Positions 34,614 to 42,541 are shown, counted from the first letter of the stretch. The stretch is 64,000 nucleotides of DNA from Nocardia sp. (GCF_025465275.1 NZ_JAODNK010000092.1:36012-100011); one strand, 5' to 3'. The notes: a model not told the origin generated them from the sequence alone. Numbers and translations are program-made.

Positions 34614-34820
34614 GTGTTCGATGACGAATTGCTCGACGACGCCACCGGGGTCCTGCTACTGGCCAGGGAAGAAGCCGCAGCTCTCGGTGACGATCACCTC
34701 CGCCCCGCACACCTACTCCTGGGCACCGCCGCCAACGACCGCGTCCGAGCCGCAGTCCAACCCCAATTGTCGGTCACCGAATTCCGCCTCCGAGTAAACC
34801 AACTCCGCGACGCCGACTGA
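34614..34820 (+). CDS. 68-aa Clp N-domain-like protein
   Basis: A small protein from GTG 34614. The segment AREEAAALGDDHLRPAHLLLG matches one repeat of the Clp N-terminal (double-Clp) domain, which binds adaptors or substrates in ClpA/ClpC. Only about half of the usual two-repeat domain is present and there is no ATPase. It may be a stand-alone mini-adaptor or a remnant of a longer Clp-N protein. It sits six bases after the VOC gene. Confidence 0.6.
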   Translation: MFDDELLDDATGVLLLAREEAAALGDDHLRPAHLLLGTAANDRVRAAVQPQLSVTEFRLRVNQLRDAD

Positions 34821-34882
34821 CTGCGAGGGTGGTTTCCCAGCTCCAGATTTCCCTCTCCTGCAACTGAAACGATGCCGACCAG

Positions 34883-34925
34883 GAACTGGCGGCGGCAAAC
34901 ATCGAGAGGGTCCCGCCGTCAGTTC
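34883..34925. terminator. imperfect hairpin between convergent genes
   Basis: GAACTGGCGGCGG and CCGCCGTCAGTTC pair over 12 of 13 positions around a 17-base loop, between the Clp-N-like gene and the convergent P450 gene. No T run is seen. Confidence 0.35.
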
Positions 34926-34944
34926 CGGGCCACGTCTGCTGGGG

Positions 34945-36114
34945 TCAGGCGGCGACCATGCGGAGCTCGGCCAGGGCGTAGGTCAGCCAGCTCGGCAGTA
35001 GTTGGTAGTTCTCGCGTGGGATGGTCACGCTCAGATGTGGATAGTGTTGCAGCACAGCGTGTACCGCGTGTTTGACCTGCATTTCGCCGAGCTTGGCACC
35101 GATGCAGTAGTGGGGGCCGTACCCGAACCCCAGATCGGCCTTCCCCGCACTGTCGGGATCCAGGTGTGCCGAGCGCGCCGAGAGAAAGACGGTGTGCCCG
35201 CGCGGGATCGTCACGCCGTTGACCTCGAGGTCGGTGGTGGGGAAACGGCGCAGTGCGTAGTTCACCGGCGAGTCCTCGGTGATGAGTTGCCGGATGAATT
35301 TCGTGAATTCGACGGGCTGGTCGAGGATCTCGCGGGCGCGGTCCTGGTGGTTACGCACGACGTCGTCCAACACGAGCGAGGTCAGGCTGACGACGTTCCC
35401 GAATCCGGCGACGATGGTCAGGAACGCGAGGCTCATGAGTTCGTTCTCGGTGAGTTTGTCCTGCCCGTCGCGGGTGGCGATCCAGGCCGAGAGCAGGTCG
35501 TCGCCGGGTTCGCGGCGCTTGTCGGCGATGACGCCGGCCACCAGCCCCATGAGGGTGATCATGGCGTTGCGGGTGTCCTGCCCATCGGGGGAGGAGTCCA
35601 CGCGCAGGACCAGCGCGGTCGCATCGCGGAACGCATCCAACCGCTGGCGGGGCAGCCCGAGCAGGGTCCCGATCACGCGCACCGGCAACGGTTCGCACAG
35701 CCCGTTCATGAGGTCGATCTCCCCGGCGGCGGGCAGTTCGGCAACGAGTTCGGCGACTGTCTCGGCCACGATCACGTCTTGCGCGCGGTGATGACGGGGG
35801 GCGAATGCCTCGGCAGCGAGTTTGCGCAGGCGGCGATGCTCCTCGCCGTCCATGTTCAGCAGATTCGCATCCAGTGCGGGCGGCAGCTGGAGACCGGCAT
35901 ATCCGTGGAGGCTCTCGGCTTTCACCACCGACAGGCGTGGATCGTTGAGCAGGCGCTTCACGTTCTCATAGCCGGTGACCGCCCATGCCTCGGATCCGTC
36001 GGGCAGTGTCCCCCGATGAACCCCCGCCCCTTGGGTTCTCAGTTCCTCATGTAGTGCATCGACGCCGTGGATCCCGGCCTGAAACGGGCAACTCCCCTGA
36101 AGTTCCATGGCCAT
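34945..36114 (-). CDS. atypical cytochrome P450, signature motifs missing
   Basis: A P450-fold protein of about 389 residues (from ATG 36114; ATG 36108 and an upstream 36189 start are alternatives). The heme loop is intact: FGYGPHYCIGAKLGE with Cys337. The I-helix reads AGFGNVVS (236-243) where AGHETT is normal, so the acid-alcohol pair is gone. The K-helix reads RQLITEDSP where ExxR is expected. The meander between SAHLDPDS and GKADLGFGYG is about 20 residues too short, losing the ERR-triad Arg. It may bind heme but use unusual chemistry, or be non-catalytic. It shares a promoter gap with the S8 peptidase. Confidence 0.75.
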   Translation of the reverse strand: MAMELQGSCPFQAGIHGVDALHEELRTQGAGVHRGTLPDGSEAWAVTGYENVKRLLNDPRLSVVKAESLHGYAGLQLPPALDANLLNMDGEEHRRLRKLAAEAFAPRHHRAQDVIVAETVAELVAELPAAGEIDLMNGLCEPLPVRVIGTLLGLPRQRLDAFRDATALVLRVDSSPDGQDTRNAMITLMGLVAGVIADKRREPGDDLLSAWIATRDGQDKLTENELMSLAFLTIVAGFGNVVSLTSLVLDDVVRNHQDRAREILDQPVEFTKFIRQLITEDSPVNYALRRFPTTDLEVNGVTIPRGHTVFLSARSAHLDPDSAGKADLGFGYGPHYCIGAKLGEMQVKHAVHAVLQHYPHLSVTIPRENYQLLPSWLTYALAELRMVAA

Positions 36115-36249
36115 TAGTGTTGCAAACGAATGTAATTCGCGGATGTCTTTGCGCGGACAGCAGGATCGCGCTCCTGGACAGGCGCGCATCGTCTTCCGAT
36201 CTTTCCGACCCGCGAGCGAGCGGAGGCGAATAGCGGCAGGATGGCGGGT

Positions 36250-37581
36250 ATGCGTCTTCTGATTCAGCTTCGCCCGGCGGCCGAACTGGTTGCGGCAGTG
36301 GCAGATCCCAGGGTCACGGTTCGCTCTTCCGACATTCTCGGCGAATCGGGCGGACTTGTACTCGATGATTCATTCGCGCCGATCGTGGTGCCCGGACCTG
36401 TGCCGTCGGAGTCCGATCGGCCGACATACTCTTCCGCGCCGGAACACGCGACGGTGCTGGTGCGTGGGGAGATACCTGATGGCGACATCGCTGCCGGTAT
36501 CCGGTTGTTGAACCAATCTCCCACGATCACAGGGGTATTCGCGGATCCAGTCATTGAGACCTGCCTCACCTGCGGTGGCGATCCGGCCGTTGGGAACTGG
36601 CATGACATCGAATCCCGGCTGCACGTCGACCAACTCGCCGCTGCCGGGCTCAGTGGTGCGGCCGTGGCGCTCGCCATTGTCGACACCGGTATCAATGCCG
36701 CATTTGTCGGAAAGGTTCGCGGTACGCCCCCGATCATCGACAAGGCCCGCAGCTGGAATCCCTCGGGAGTAACCGGTACGGCGGGGGAGTTTCCCGTGGC
36801 GCACGGGTCGATGTGCGCGTTCGACGTTCTCATCGCCGCACCGCAGGCGACTTTGCTCGATATTCCGGTCATGCAGAGCACCCGGCAGGGCGGCACGGTC
36901 ATGGACGGGCTGCTGTCCGATGCCGTTGCCGCATACGCGCAGCTGCGCACCGTGCTGAGCGATCAGCCGGAATCGACACGCGCGCTGGTGGTCAGCAATA
37001 GTTGGGGGTCGTTCTCGCCGCAGTGGGATTTCCCGGTCGGGAACCCCGGGAACTACTCCGACAATCCGTCGCATCCGTTCAATATCATCGTCGGATCACT
37101 CGAAGCCGCCGGGGCGGACATCATCTTTGCTGCCGGAAACTGCGGGCGCGACTGCCCCGATGCGCGCTGCGCCTACAAGACTCAGCCGATCGGCGGCGCG
37201 AATTCCCATCCGAGCGTGCTGAGCATCGGCGGTGTTGATGACACCGGCACCCGCGTCGGTTATTCGTCGCAGGGCCCGGGCCGATTGAGCGCGCAGAAAC
37301 CCGATATCTGCTCCTACACACACTTTCTCGGCTCGACGGCCTTCGGCGCCGGTGAGCCCGACACCGGCACCTCCGCCGCCTGCCCGGTCTCGGCCGGTGT
37401 GATCGCGGCCATCCGCACCGAATGGTCCGCGACCGCATTGCCACCCGCTCAGCTGCGGGCACTACTGCGCAGCACCGCAACCGATCGCGGCACCCTCGGC
37501 TTCGACAACGATTACGGGTTCGGCGTCATCGACACCGCCGCCCTGCTCACGGAACTGCGACGCACCGTCCCGCACGCGTAG
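36250..37581 (+). CDS. cytosolic S8 (subtilisin-like) serine peptidase
   Basis: A 443-residue subtilase with no signal peptide. The N-terminal domain (1-110) ends in GVFADPVIE, like the last strand of I9 propeptides. The peptidase domain follows, with Asp145 (AIVDTGIN), His185 (AHGSMCAFDV), oxyanion Asn297 (AAGNCG) and Ser375 (GTSAACPVSAG), all intact. A CLTCGG motif near 105 and CGRDCPDARC near 298 could form disulfides or bind metal. ATG 36241 is an alternative start. An 83-residue protein similar to the N-terminal domain is encoded 10 bases downstream, suggesting a peptidase with a trans-acting partner. Confidence 0.85.
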   Translation: MRLLIQLRPAAELVAAVADPRVTVRSSDILGESGGLVLDDSFAPIVVPGPVPSESDRPTYSSAPEHATVLVRGEIPDGDIAAGIRLLNQSPTITGVFADPVIETCLTCGGDPAVGNWHDIESRLHVDQLAAAGLSGAAVALAIVDTGINAAFVGKVRGTPPIIDKARSWNPSGVTGTAGEFPVAHGSMCAFDVLIAAPQATLLDIPVMQSTRQGGTVMDGLLSDAVAAYAQLRTVLSDQPESTRALVVSNSWGSFSPQWDFPVGNPGNYSDNPSHPFNIIVGSLEAAGADIIFAAGNCGRDCPDARCAYKTQPIGGANSHPSVLSIGGVDDTGTRVGYSSQGPGRLSAQKPDICSYTHFLGSTAFGAGEPDTGTSAACPVSAGVIAAIRTEWSATALPPAQLRALLRSTATDRGTLGFDNDYGFGVIDTAALLTELRRTVPHA

Positions 37582-37591
37582 CGTGACAACC

Positions 37592-37843
37592 ATGCCGCTG
37601 CTGACCATTCGGCTCGCGCAGAACGCGACCCTCGAGATCGCACTGCGCACACTCGGGCTCGCTGTAAGTGAGGTCGACGCAGGCTATGGATTGGTCTCGC
37701 TCGATCCGGTGCAGGGCCTGTACGCCCTGCGTGTCACGGATTCGGCTGCGGCCCGGCTGGCGACCGCCGACGACGAGGGCGTCGGCATCTTCGCCGACCC
37801 GCGCATCGAACCCATCCGTGAGAACCCCGAATCCCCTGAGTGA
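37592..37843 (+). CDS. small protein resembling S8 N-terminal domain
   Basis: An 83-residue protein from ATG 37592 (GTG 37583 is an alternative). It starts MPLLTIRLAQ, like the peptidase's MRLLIQLRP, and ends YALRVTDSAAARLA...GIFADPRIEP, lining up with the peptidase's own GVFADPVIE strand. Both fit the small alpha/beta fold of I9 subtilisin propeptide inhibitors. Stand-alone I9 proteins in fungi inhibit or chaperone subtilases, so this may be an inhibitor, folding helper or immunity protein for the gene upstream. Function is inferred only. Confidence 0.65.
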   Translation: MPLLTIRLAQNATLEIALRTLGLAVSEVDAGYGLVSLDPVQGLYALRVTDSAAARLATADDEGVGIFADPRIEPIRENPESPE

Positions 37844-37851
37844 GAACCCTG

Positions 37852-38775
37852 CTAGGGCTCGAGGACGATCTTGCCTCGGGTGTGGCGGCGTTCGAGTTCG
37901 GTATAGGCCTCGCGGACCTGTGCCAGCGGGTAGACGTTCGCGATCTGGACCTCGAGGTGTCCGTCGGAGATCAGGGCGGCCAGTTCGGCGAGGACTTCGG
38001 CGCCCGGCCCGGCCTCTGCCCCGCCATCGGTCTTCACCCCGTACTTCGCGGCCGCGGCGAAATCGGTGATGGTGTCGATTCTTTCGACCGCAACGCCGAG
38101 GGCGAGGGCCAGTTCGACGTACCCGTTGCCGTGGGTGTCGATGAAGGCGTCGACACCATGGGGTGCGGCGGCCTTGATCCGGTCTTCGACGCCGTCGCCG
38201 TACCCGACCGGGATTACGCCGTAGCTCTGTAGCCACTCGTGGTTGCCCTCGCTCGCCAGGCCGATGACCGTGGCCCCGGCACGGCGCGCGAGCTGGACGG
38301 CGAGTGAGCCGACGCCTCCGGCGGCTCCGGAGATGACGACGGTTTCGTCCTTCGCGAGGTGGACGGAATGCACTGCGCCCCACGCGGTTACCCCGGCGAC
38401 GTACAGGCCGCCGGCCACCTCCCAGGAGATGTTCTTCGGCTTGGGTATGAGGTTGCCGGCCTCGACCAGGACCAGCTCGGCCTGGGAGGCCCGGTTCTGC
38501 GAGAACCCGATCACCTCGTCGCCCGGCGAGAATCCGCGGACGCCTGTGCCGACCTCCTCGATGACTCCGGCGAGGTCGCTGCCCTGCCCGGATGGGAACG
38601 TCGAGGGAAATATGTCCGCAACCGCCCCCGTCCGGATGGCCGCCTCACTGGGATTGATTCCGGCTGCCTTGACCTGCACCAGGACCTGCCTGTCTCCGGG
38701 CACCGGGCGTTCGACCTCTTCGACCCGCAGAACGTCGATTCCGCCGAATTCGTTGTACCTGACTGCCTTTGCCAT
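37852..38775 (-). CDS. NADP-dependent MDR oxidoreductase
   Basis: A 307-residue medium-chain dehydrogenase of the quinone-reductase type. GroES-like start with GGIDVLRVEEVERPVPG and AGINPSEAAIR, then VVISGAAGGVGSLAVQLARRAGATVIG for NADP binding. No catalytic zinc ligands are visible. It probably reduces an enone or quinone. It lies 54 bases downstream of the F420 nitroreductase gene on the same strand, and both are divergent from the MarR gene, so the three form one regulated unit. Confidence 0.88.
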   Translation of the reverse strand: MAKAVRYNEFGGIDVLRVEEVERPVPGDRQVLVQVKAAGINPSEAAIRTGAVADIFPSTFPSGQGSDLAGVIEEVGTGVRGFSPGDEVIGFSQNRASQAELVLVEAGNLIPKPKNISWEVAGGLYVAGVTAWGAVHSVHLAKDETVVISGAAGGVGSLAVQLARRAGATVIGLASEGNHEWLQSYGVIPVGYGDGVEDRIKAAAPHGVDAFIDTHGNGYVELALALGVAVERIDTITDFAAAAKYGVKTDGGAEAGPGAEVLAELAALISDGHLEVQIANVYPLAQVREAYTELERRHTRGKIVLEP

Positions 38776-38829
38776 AATCCTTGGATCTCCGTTCGGCTGG
38801 AATTCGCCTGGGTGTGCGACGGCGAGTGG

Positions 38830-39258
38830 CTATGTCCGGCTGAGTTCGAGAACAGGAATGGTTCGCACCCCAGCAGTCTGGCGTTCGTACTCGGCGAAGC
38901 CTGGGTGGCGCCGCGCTTGCTCGGCATAGACGAGATCGCGTTCAGGGCGGGGCAATTCGCGGACAGTCACCTGGTATGCCTCGGTACCGCGTTCGATACT
39001 GCCGTCACCGGTGGCGGTCAAGTTGTAGTACCAGTCCGGATGGACGGGTGCTCCGCCCCTCGTGGCGAAGACGTAGATGATGTCCGGCTCGGTGTCGTTC
39101 GGGAGATACATCACCGGGCTGACGTACTGCCGTCCGCTCTTGCGGCCGCGGTGATGCAGCAGGGTGATGGGAGCACCCTCGAAGACCCCGCCGACCCTGC
39201 CCTCGTTCGCTCGAAACTCCGCGATCGTCTTGGCATTCCAGTCGAGCGCCTCGGTCAT
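38830..39258 (-). CDS. F420-dependent nitroreductase (Ddn family)
   Basis: A 142-residue split-beta-barrel protein of the deazaflavin-dependent nitroreductase family. TLLHHRGRKSGRQYVSPVMY and the PVHPDWYYNLTATG segment are hallmark F420-binding and active-site strands; the C-terminus ends FAEYERQTAGVRTIPVLEL. The family uses reduced F420 to reduce quinones, nitro compounds or aflatoxin-like enones. It is divergent from a MarR regulator, with two related operator-like sites between them. Confidence 0.9.
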   Translation of the reverse strand: MTEALDWNAKTIAEFRANEGRVGGVFEGAPITLLHHRGRKSGRQYVSPVMYLPNDTEPDIIYVFATRGGAPVHPDWYYNLTATGDGSIERGTEAYQVTVRELPRPERDLVYAEQARRHPGFAEYERQTAGVRTIPVLELSRT

Positions 39259-39337
39259 GTCGAACTCCTGCCGTTCCGGCTCGGGCCCGATGGTGGATCG
39301 GGCTGCCGATGCCGCTGACGTAGGTCGAAGTCAGTAT

Positions 39338-39392
39338 TTGTTTCTATGTAAACAACTCAACCCTAAGCTGGCAGAGAGTTACATGTCAACAA
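39338..39392. promoter_or_regulatory. two MarR operator candidates
   Basis: TTGTTTCTATGTAAACAA (39338-39355) is an inverted repeat of TTGTTT. On the other strand, TTGTTGACATGTAA (from 39392 to 39379) shares the pattern TTGTTnnnATGTAA. Both are in the AT-rich divergent gap between the nitroreductase and MarR genes. Confidence 0.55.
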
Positions 39393-39420
39393 AACCAGCG
39401 ACCCCGGTAGGCTCGATGTC

Positions 39421-39981
39421 ATGGATCAGGAGTCGCTGAACGAGCGGGAGACCCGCGCCTGGGTCAGGTTCCAGCACATGCGGATCGAGATAAACGTTGT
39501 GCTCGCCCGCATGCTGACCCGCGACTTCGGACTGACCGAGGCGGATTTTGTGATCCTGCTCAGACTGTCCAACAGCCCGGAGTGCAGGTTGCGTGCGCGT
39601 GACATGGCCGCCGCGCTGCAATGGGACCGAAGTCGCCTGTCCCGCCAGGTTTCCCGGATGGAGACTCGCGGCACGGTCATGCGCGCGCCGAGCGAGGGCG
39701 ATGCGCGCGGCTACGACGTCGTGCTGACCGATGCCGGCCGTGCCGCATTCCAGGCCGCCTGGCCGTCCTACGTGTCAGGCATCCGCCACTGCTTCGCCGA
39801 CGTGCTCTCCCCGCATCAACTCGACGCCCTCACCGATATCGCCGAGACGATCGACCGCCATTTCATCGCTCAGCACTGGCCTGGGGGACTGAACGACCCG
39901 GCGAAGGCAGACGGCGCTCGCACGACAGCGGCCGGCCTCGAGCTCCGCCCAGCAGAGGATTCGCTCGAATCAGCTAGTTGA
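39421..39981 (+). CDS. MarR-family transcriptional regulator
   Basis: A 186-residue winged-helix regulator. LTEADFVILLRLSNSPECRLRARDMAAALQWDRSRLSRQVSRMETRG spans the MarR DNA-binding region, with the wing Arg/Asp in APSEGDARGYDVVLTDAGR. The dimerisation helices surround it. A C-terminal tail of about 30 residues is less regular. It is divergent from the Ddn nitroreductase and MDR oxidoreductase, which it probably represses until a redox or quinone-like ligand binds. Confidence 0.88.
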   Translation: MDQESLNERETRAWVRFQHMRIEINVVLARMLTRDFGLTEADFVILLRLSNSPECRLRARDMAAALQWDRSRLSRQVSRMETRGTVMRAPSEGDARGYDVVLTDAGRAAFQAAWPSYVSGIRHCFADVLSPHQLDALTDIAETIDRHFIAQHWPGGLNDPAKADGARTTAAGLELRPAEDSLESAS

Positions 39982-40005
39982 GGGCCCGCCGGTAGGGTGA
40001 GGTTT

Positions 40006-40365
40006 GTGGAGGACTTAGGGGATGCCGAGCGTCGTTTGCAGGCTGCGCAGCTCGCGGGGGATGTCGAAGCGCTGGACCGGCTGCTGGACGACAGGCTGAT
40101 TTTCACCTTGGGTGCGGATACGTACACCAAGGCGGACGACCTGGAGATGCACCGCACCCGGGCGCAGGTGGTGACGAGGATGGCAGAGGAAGAGCTGACC
40201 GTAGTCGCCGATGGGCGTGCTGGTGTGACTTGGTTTCTCGGCTCCGTGGAGGGGACCGTCAACGGGTCGCCGTTCGCGGCACGGATGCGCTACACCCGGA
40301 CCTGGCTGCACGACGACACGCACGGCTGGCGGATCATTGCCGCGCACGCCAGCACGACCGATTGA
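40006..40365 (+). CDS. NTF2-like (SnoaL/DUF4440) protein
   Basis: A protein of about 119 residues. The N-terminal helix (AERRLQAAQLAGDVEALDRLLDDRLIFT) and later beta strands (GVTWFLGSVEGTV, RMRYTRTWLHDDTHGWRIIAAHAS) define the NTF2-like cone fold, close to the DUF4440 group with its terminal WRIIAAH. Such proteins are ligand-binding or small-molecule enzymes. GTG 40006 is used; GTG 39997 is also possible. It starts 24 bases after the MarR gene and ends before a hairpin. Confidence 0.75.
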   Translation: MEDLGDAERRLQAAQLAGDVEALDRLLDDRLIFTLGADTYTKADDLEMHRTRAQVVTRMAEEELTVVADGRAGVTWFLGSVEGTVNGSPFAARMRYTRTWLHDDTHGWRIIAAHASTTD

Positions 40366-40486
40366 CGTAGTCGCCGTGCGGGGGAGCGCCAATGGGATTG
40401 TCTGCCAATATGTTCCCGCAGCGTTGACATGCGCGCCTGCGACTGAGCGAGGCGGCGGGCCGGACGGCCTGATGCTGCGGAGGAGT

Positions 40487-40510
40487 GCGCAGGGCTTATG
40501 AGCCCTGCGC
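40487..40510. terminator. perfect hairpin between convergent genes
   Basis: GCGCAGGGCT, loop TATG, AGCCCTGCGC: a perfect 10-bp stem between the NTF2-like gene and the convergent lipoprotein gene. The surrounding 50 bases also resemble part of the small gene at 37592 (about 37710-37760). Confidence 0.75.
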
Positions 40511-40543
40511 GTCACCGATTCAGCTGCGGCTCTCCGAGGGCTT

Positions 40544-41488
40544 TCAGCCGCAGATCTTGGCGGCGACGTCGGACGGGACGCCGATCTCGGTGCAGTGCAG
40601 GGCGCTGCCGAGATCCGCCGGCTTCCAACCACCGTCGGCTGCCACGTAGTGGAACAGGACCTGGGCGCGGTTGACGGTGTTGTTGTGGGTTCCGCTGTGG
40701 GCCATTGCCCAGTCACCGGCGCAGGCGATCTGGTCCTCGAGTTCGATCGGTTTCGCCAATCGCGACTCGATGTCCGTGCCTTTCAACGCCGCGAGCAGGA
40801 CGGTCTTGGAGACCGGGCATGCGGACGGCGTGCCCCCCGAGCTCGGATCCGTTGCCTGCGTGGGGAAGTCGCGATCCGGGGTCACCGTGTGGTTGTCGGA
40901 GCCCAGGGTGAGCGTGACGGTAACCGGACCGCCCGAGGGGCAGCAGCTGGCGTCCTGACCTGCCAGCCAGCGGTATTGCACCTGGACGCTGCGATCCGAC
41001 GAGCCGACCACCGTCGTGTAGGACGTCGAATTCTTGGTCGCGGTGCCCAGATATCCGGCGTGATTGAACAGCATCACCTGCCAGGGTGAGCTCGCGGTGC
41101 CGTGCGGAGTCCCGGCGAGCACCCACAGCAGGCTGGGGCAGGAGCCGACCGCGGCATCGGTGCCGCTGTCCGCGTAGAAGCCGTCGCCACCCACATTGGC
41201 ACCGAGCCTGCCGAGCGCGGCCTTGACCACTCCGGAGTTCAGATCGACGCATTTGCCGTTCCCGGCGGTGGCGGGAGCATCATTGCCGGCGGGCGGCGTC
41301 GCCCCCGGTGACTGCTCCGGGGCCGGCGACTGCTGGGTGTCCGAAGGCTGCACGGATCCAGGCGGGGCGACAGTGACGGATGATGACGCTGACGACCCCC
41401 CGGCCGCAGGCGTCGTGACGCTGTCCTGGCATGCCGTCGCCAGGGCCACTGCGGCGACCGCCGCGATGATTCCGATTATCCGTTTCAT
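40544..41488 (-). CDS. LppP/LprE-like lipoprotein
   Basis: A 314-residue secreted lipoprotein. The start ATG 41488 follows AAAGGGA; the longer frame to 41503 lacks support. The signal ends ALATAC with a lipid-modified Cys, then a Ser/Thr/Pro/Ala-rich linker runs to about residue 80. The rest matches the mycobacterial LppP/LprE type: CVDLNSGVVKAALGRLG, and a C-terminal VNRAQVLFHYVAADGGW. Paired Cys suggest disulfides. Function is unknown; it acts on the outer face of the membrane. Confidence 0.8.
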   Translation of the reverse strand: MKRIIGIIAAVAAVALATACQDSVTTPAAGGSSASSSVTVAPPGSVQPSDTQQSPAPEQSPGATPPAGNDAPATAGNGKCVDLNSGVVKAALGRLGANVGGDGFYADSGTDAAVGSCPSLLWVLAGTPHGTASSPWQVMLFNHAGYLGTATKNSTSYTTVVGSSDRSVQVQYRWLAGQDASCCPSGGPVTVTLTLGSDNHTVTPDRDFPTQATDPSSGGTPSACPVSKTVLLAALKGTDIESRLAKPIELEDQIACAGDWAMAHSGTHNNTVNRAQVLFHYVAADGGWKPADLGSALHCTEIGVPSDVAAKICG

Positions 41489-41680
41489 ACGATCCCTTTC
41501 CATTCGGTACTACCAGTACTTCGTGTCCGGGACGAAAGGCGTTGCGCCCCCGGTTTTATGGGCATGCCTGGTGGACAGACGCGCAAGTGAGTGCGCTCGC
41601 CGGTTATCGTTGATTCGTCACGTGGATGAAGGCGCGCGGACCCGGCCCCGGTGCTCAGTGGGACTGGGGAGGAAACGAGT

Positions 41681-41797
41681 GTGGCGGTGCTGAGGGAGAA
41701 TACGGACATGAGCGACGCAATGAGGAAGAAGTTCAGAGATCAGCCCGGGTTACCGGCAGTCGTGTCGACGGGTGTCCAGGCACCTGTCGGCGGTTAG
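41681..41797 (+). CDS. possible 38-aa ORF
   Basis: A short frame from GTG 41681 with a good GGGGAGGAAA ribosome site encodes a basic-acidic peptide (VAVLRENTDMSDAMRKKFRD...). ATG 41708 is an internal alternative. It ends four bases before the next ORF. No family is recognised and it could be spurious. The rest of the 41489-41680 gap shows only a small GTACT-acc-AGTAC repeat at 41510-41522. Confidence 0.3.
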   Translation: MAVLRENTDMSDAMRKKFRDQPGLPAVVSTGVQAPVGG

Positions 41798-41801
41798 CTC
41801 G

Positions 41802-42356
41802 ATGTCGGACCAGGAAGTGCCGGGTCGGGGATCCTTGCCGGGACCCGGCGGGAACAGGTTCGATGCGGTGGAACGACTACGCAAGAAGCTGGAAGGTCTG
41901 AAGCCTGCCGACGCTGGTTCTCCCGAGGCGGGAAACGGTACGTCGAAAATCACCCGGCTGCCGCGTCGCCCCCGGCGCATGACGGAAGAAACCAGCGAGC
42001 GTCCCCGCAAAACTTGGCGCTCGGAAGGCCCCTCCGTCTACGATCCCGCACCGACCAGGCCCGTGCTGCGATCAGAGCTGCAGGGTGAGACAGGGTGGTT
42101 GCCGATCGACCCCGGCCCGGTACGCCATCCCGCCCCGGCGAATGATCCGGGCAGAGCCGAGCATGATGGGAGTGTCGTCGATCTCGGCGCGGCGCGGCGC
42201 AAACGAGCCGCTGACGCTCCAGCCGCCGGCATTCGGCGCATGGCCAGACCGCGCAGAATCGGACCTGTCGCAGGCGAAGGAGCCGGCGATCAGGACGGTG
42301 GCCACAGCGGTGACCCCGATTCTCCACAGCCGGACGGACCCGCTCCGCAGCACTGA
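41802..42356 (+). CDS. hypothetical proline/arginine-rich protein
   Basis: A 184-residue frame from ATG 41802. Residues 20-35 (DAVERLRKKLEGLKPAD) look helical and plausible; the rest is low-complexity and rich in Pro, Arg, Gly and Asp, as in disordered proteins. Its third-position GC is clearly lower than that of neighbouring genes. Its 3' half overlaps an antisense frame with better codon usage and a lipoprotein signal. At most the first half may be real. Confidence 0.35.
   Translation: MSDQEVPGRGSLPGPGGNRFDAVERLRKKLEGLKPADAGSPEAGNGTSKITRLPRRPRRMTEETSERPRKTWRSEGPSVYDPAPTRPVLRSELQGETGWLPIDPGPVRHPAPANDPGRAEHDGSVVDLGAARRKRAADAPAAGIRRMARPRRIGPVAGEGAGDQDGGHSGDPDSPQPDGPAPQH
42072..42335 (-). CDS. 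small putative lipoprotein, 87 aa
   Basis: From GTG 42335 the peptide VRLWRIGVTAVATVLIAGSFAC is a clear lipoprotein signal, with Cys22 after the lipobox. The mature part of about 65 residues is unremarkable (WSVSGSFAPRRAEIDDTPIM). Third codon positions are mostly G or C, as in genuine genes here. It overlaps the rightward ORF on the other strand. No family is recognised. Confidence 0.5.
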   Translation of the reverse strand, partial: VRLWRIGVTAVATVLIAGSFACDRSDSARSGHAPNAGGWSVSGSFAPRRAEIDDTPIMLGSARIIRRGGMAYRAGVDRQPPCLTLQL

Positions 42357-42541
42357 CTCCCTGCGATGCCGTCGCCGCAGCCTTCTCCCGTCATGACAAC
42401 GATCGAGGATGTCCTCGGTCGCCCAGCGAAGACATTCCCGCAGTGGGCAATAGACCACGCGAACGACTTCCGCTGAGCTGCGGTTGAATCGGTAACTCGC
42501 GGACTGCTACCCAACGCCGAGGCGGGCGGGCGAGCGTTTTG

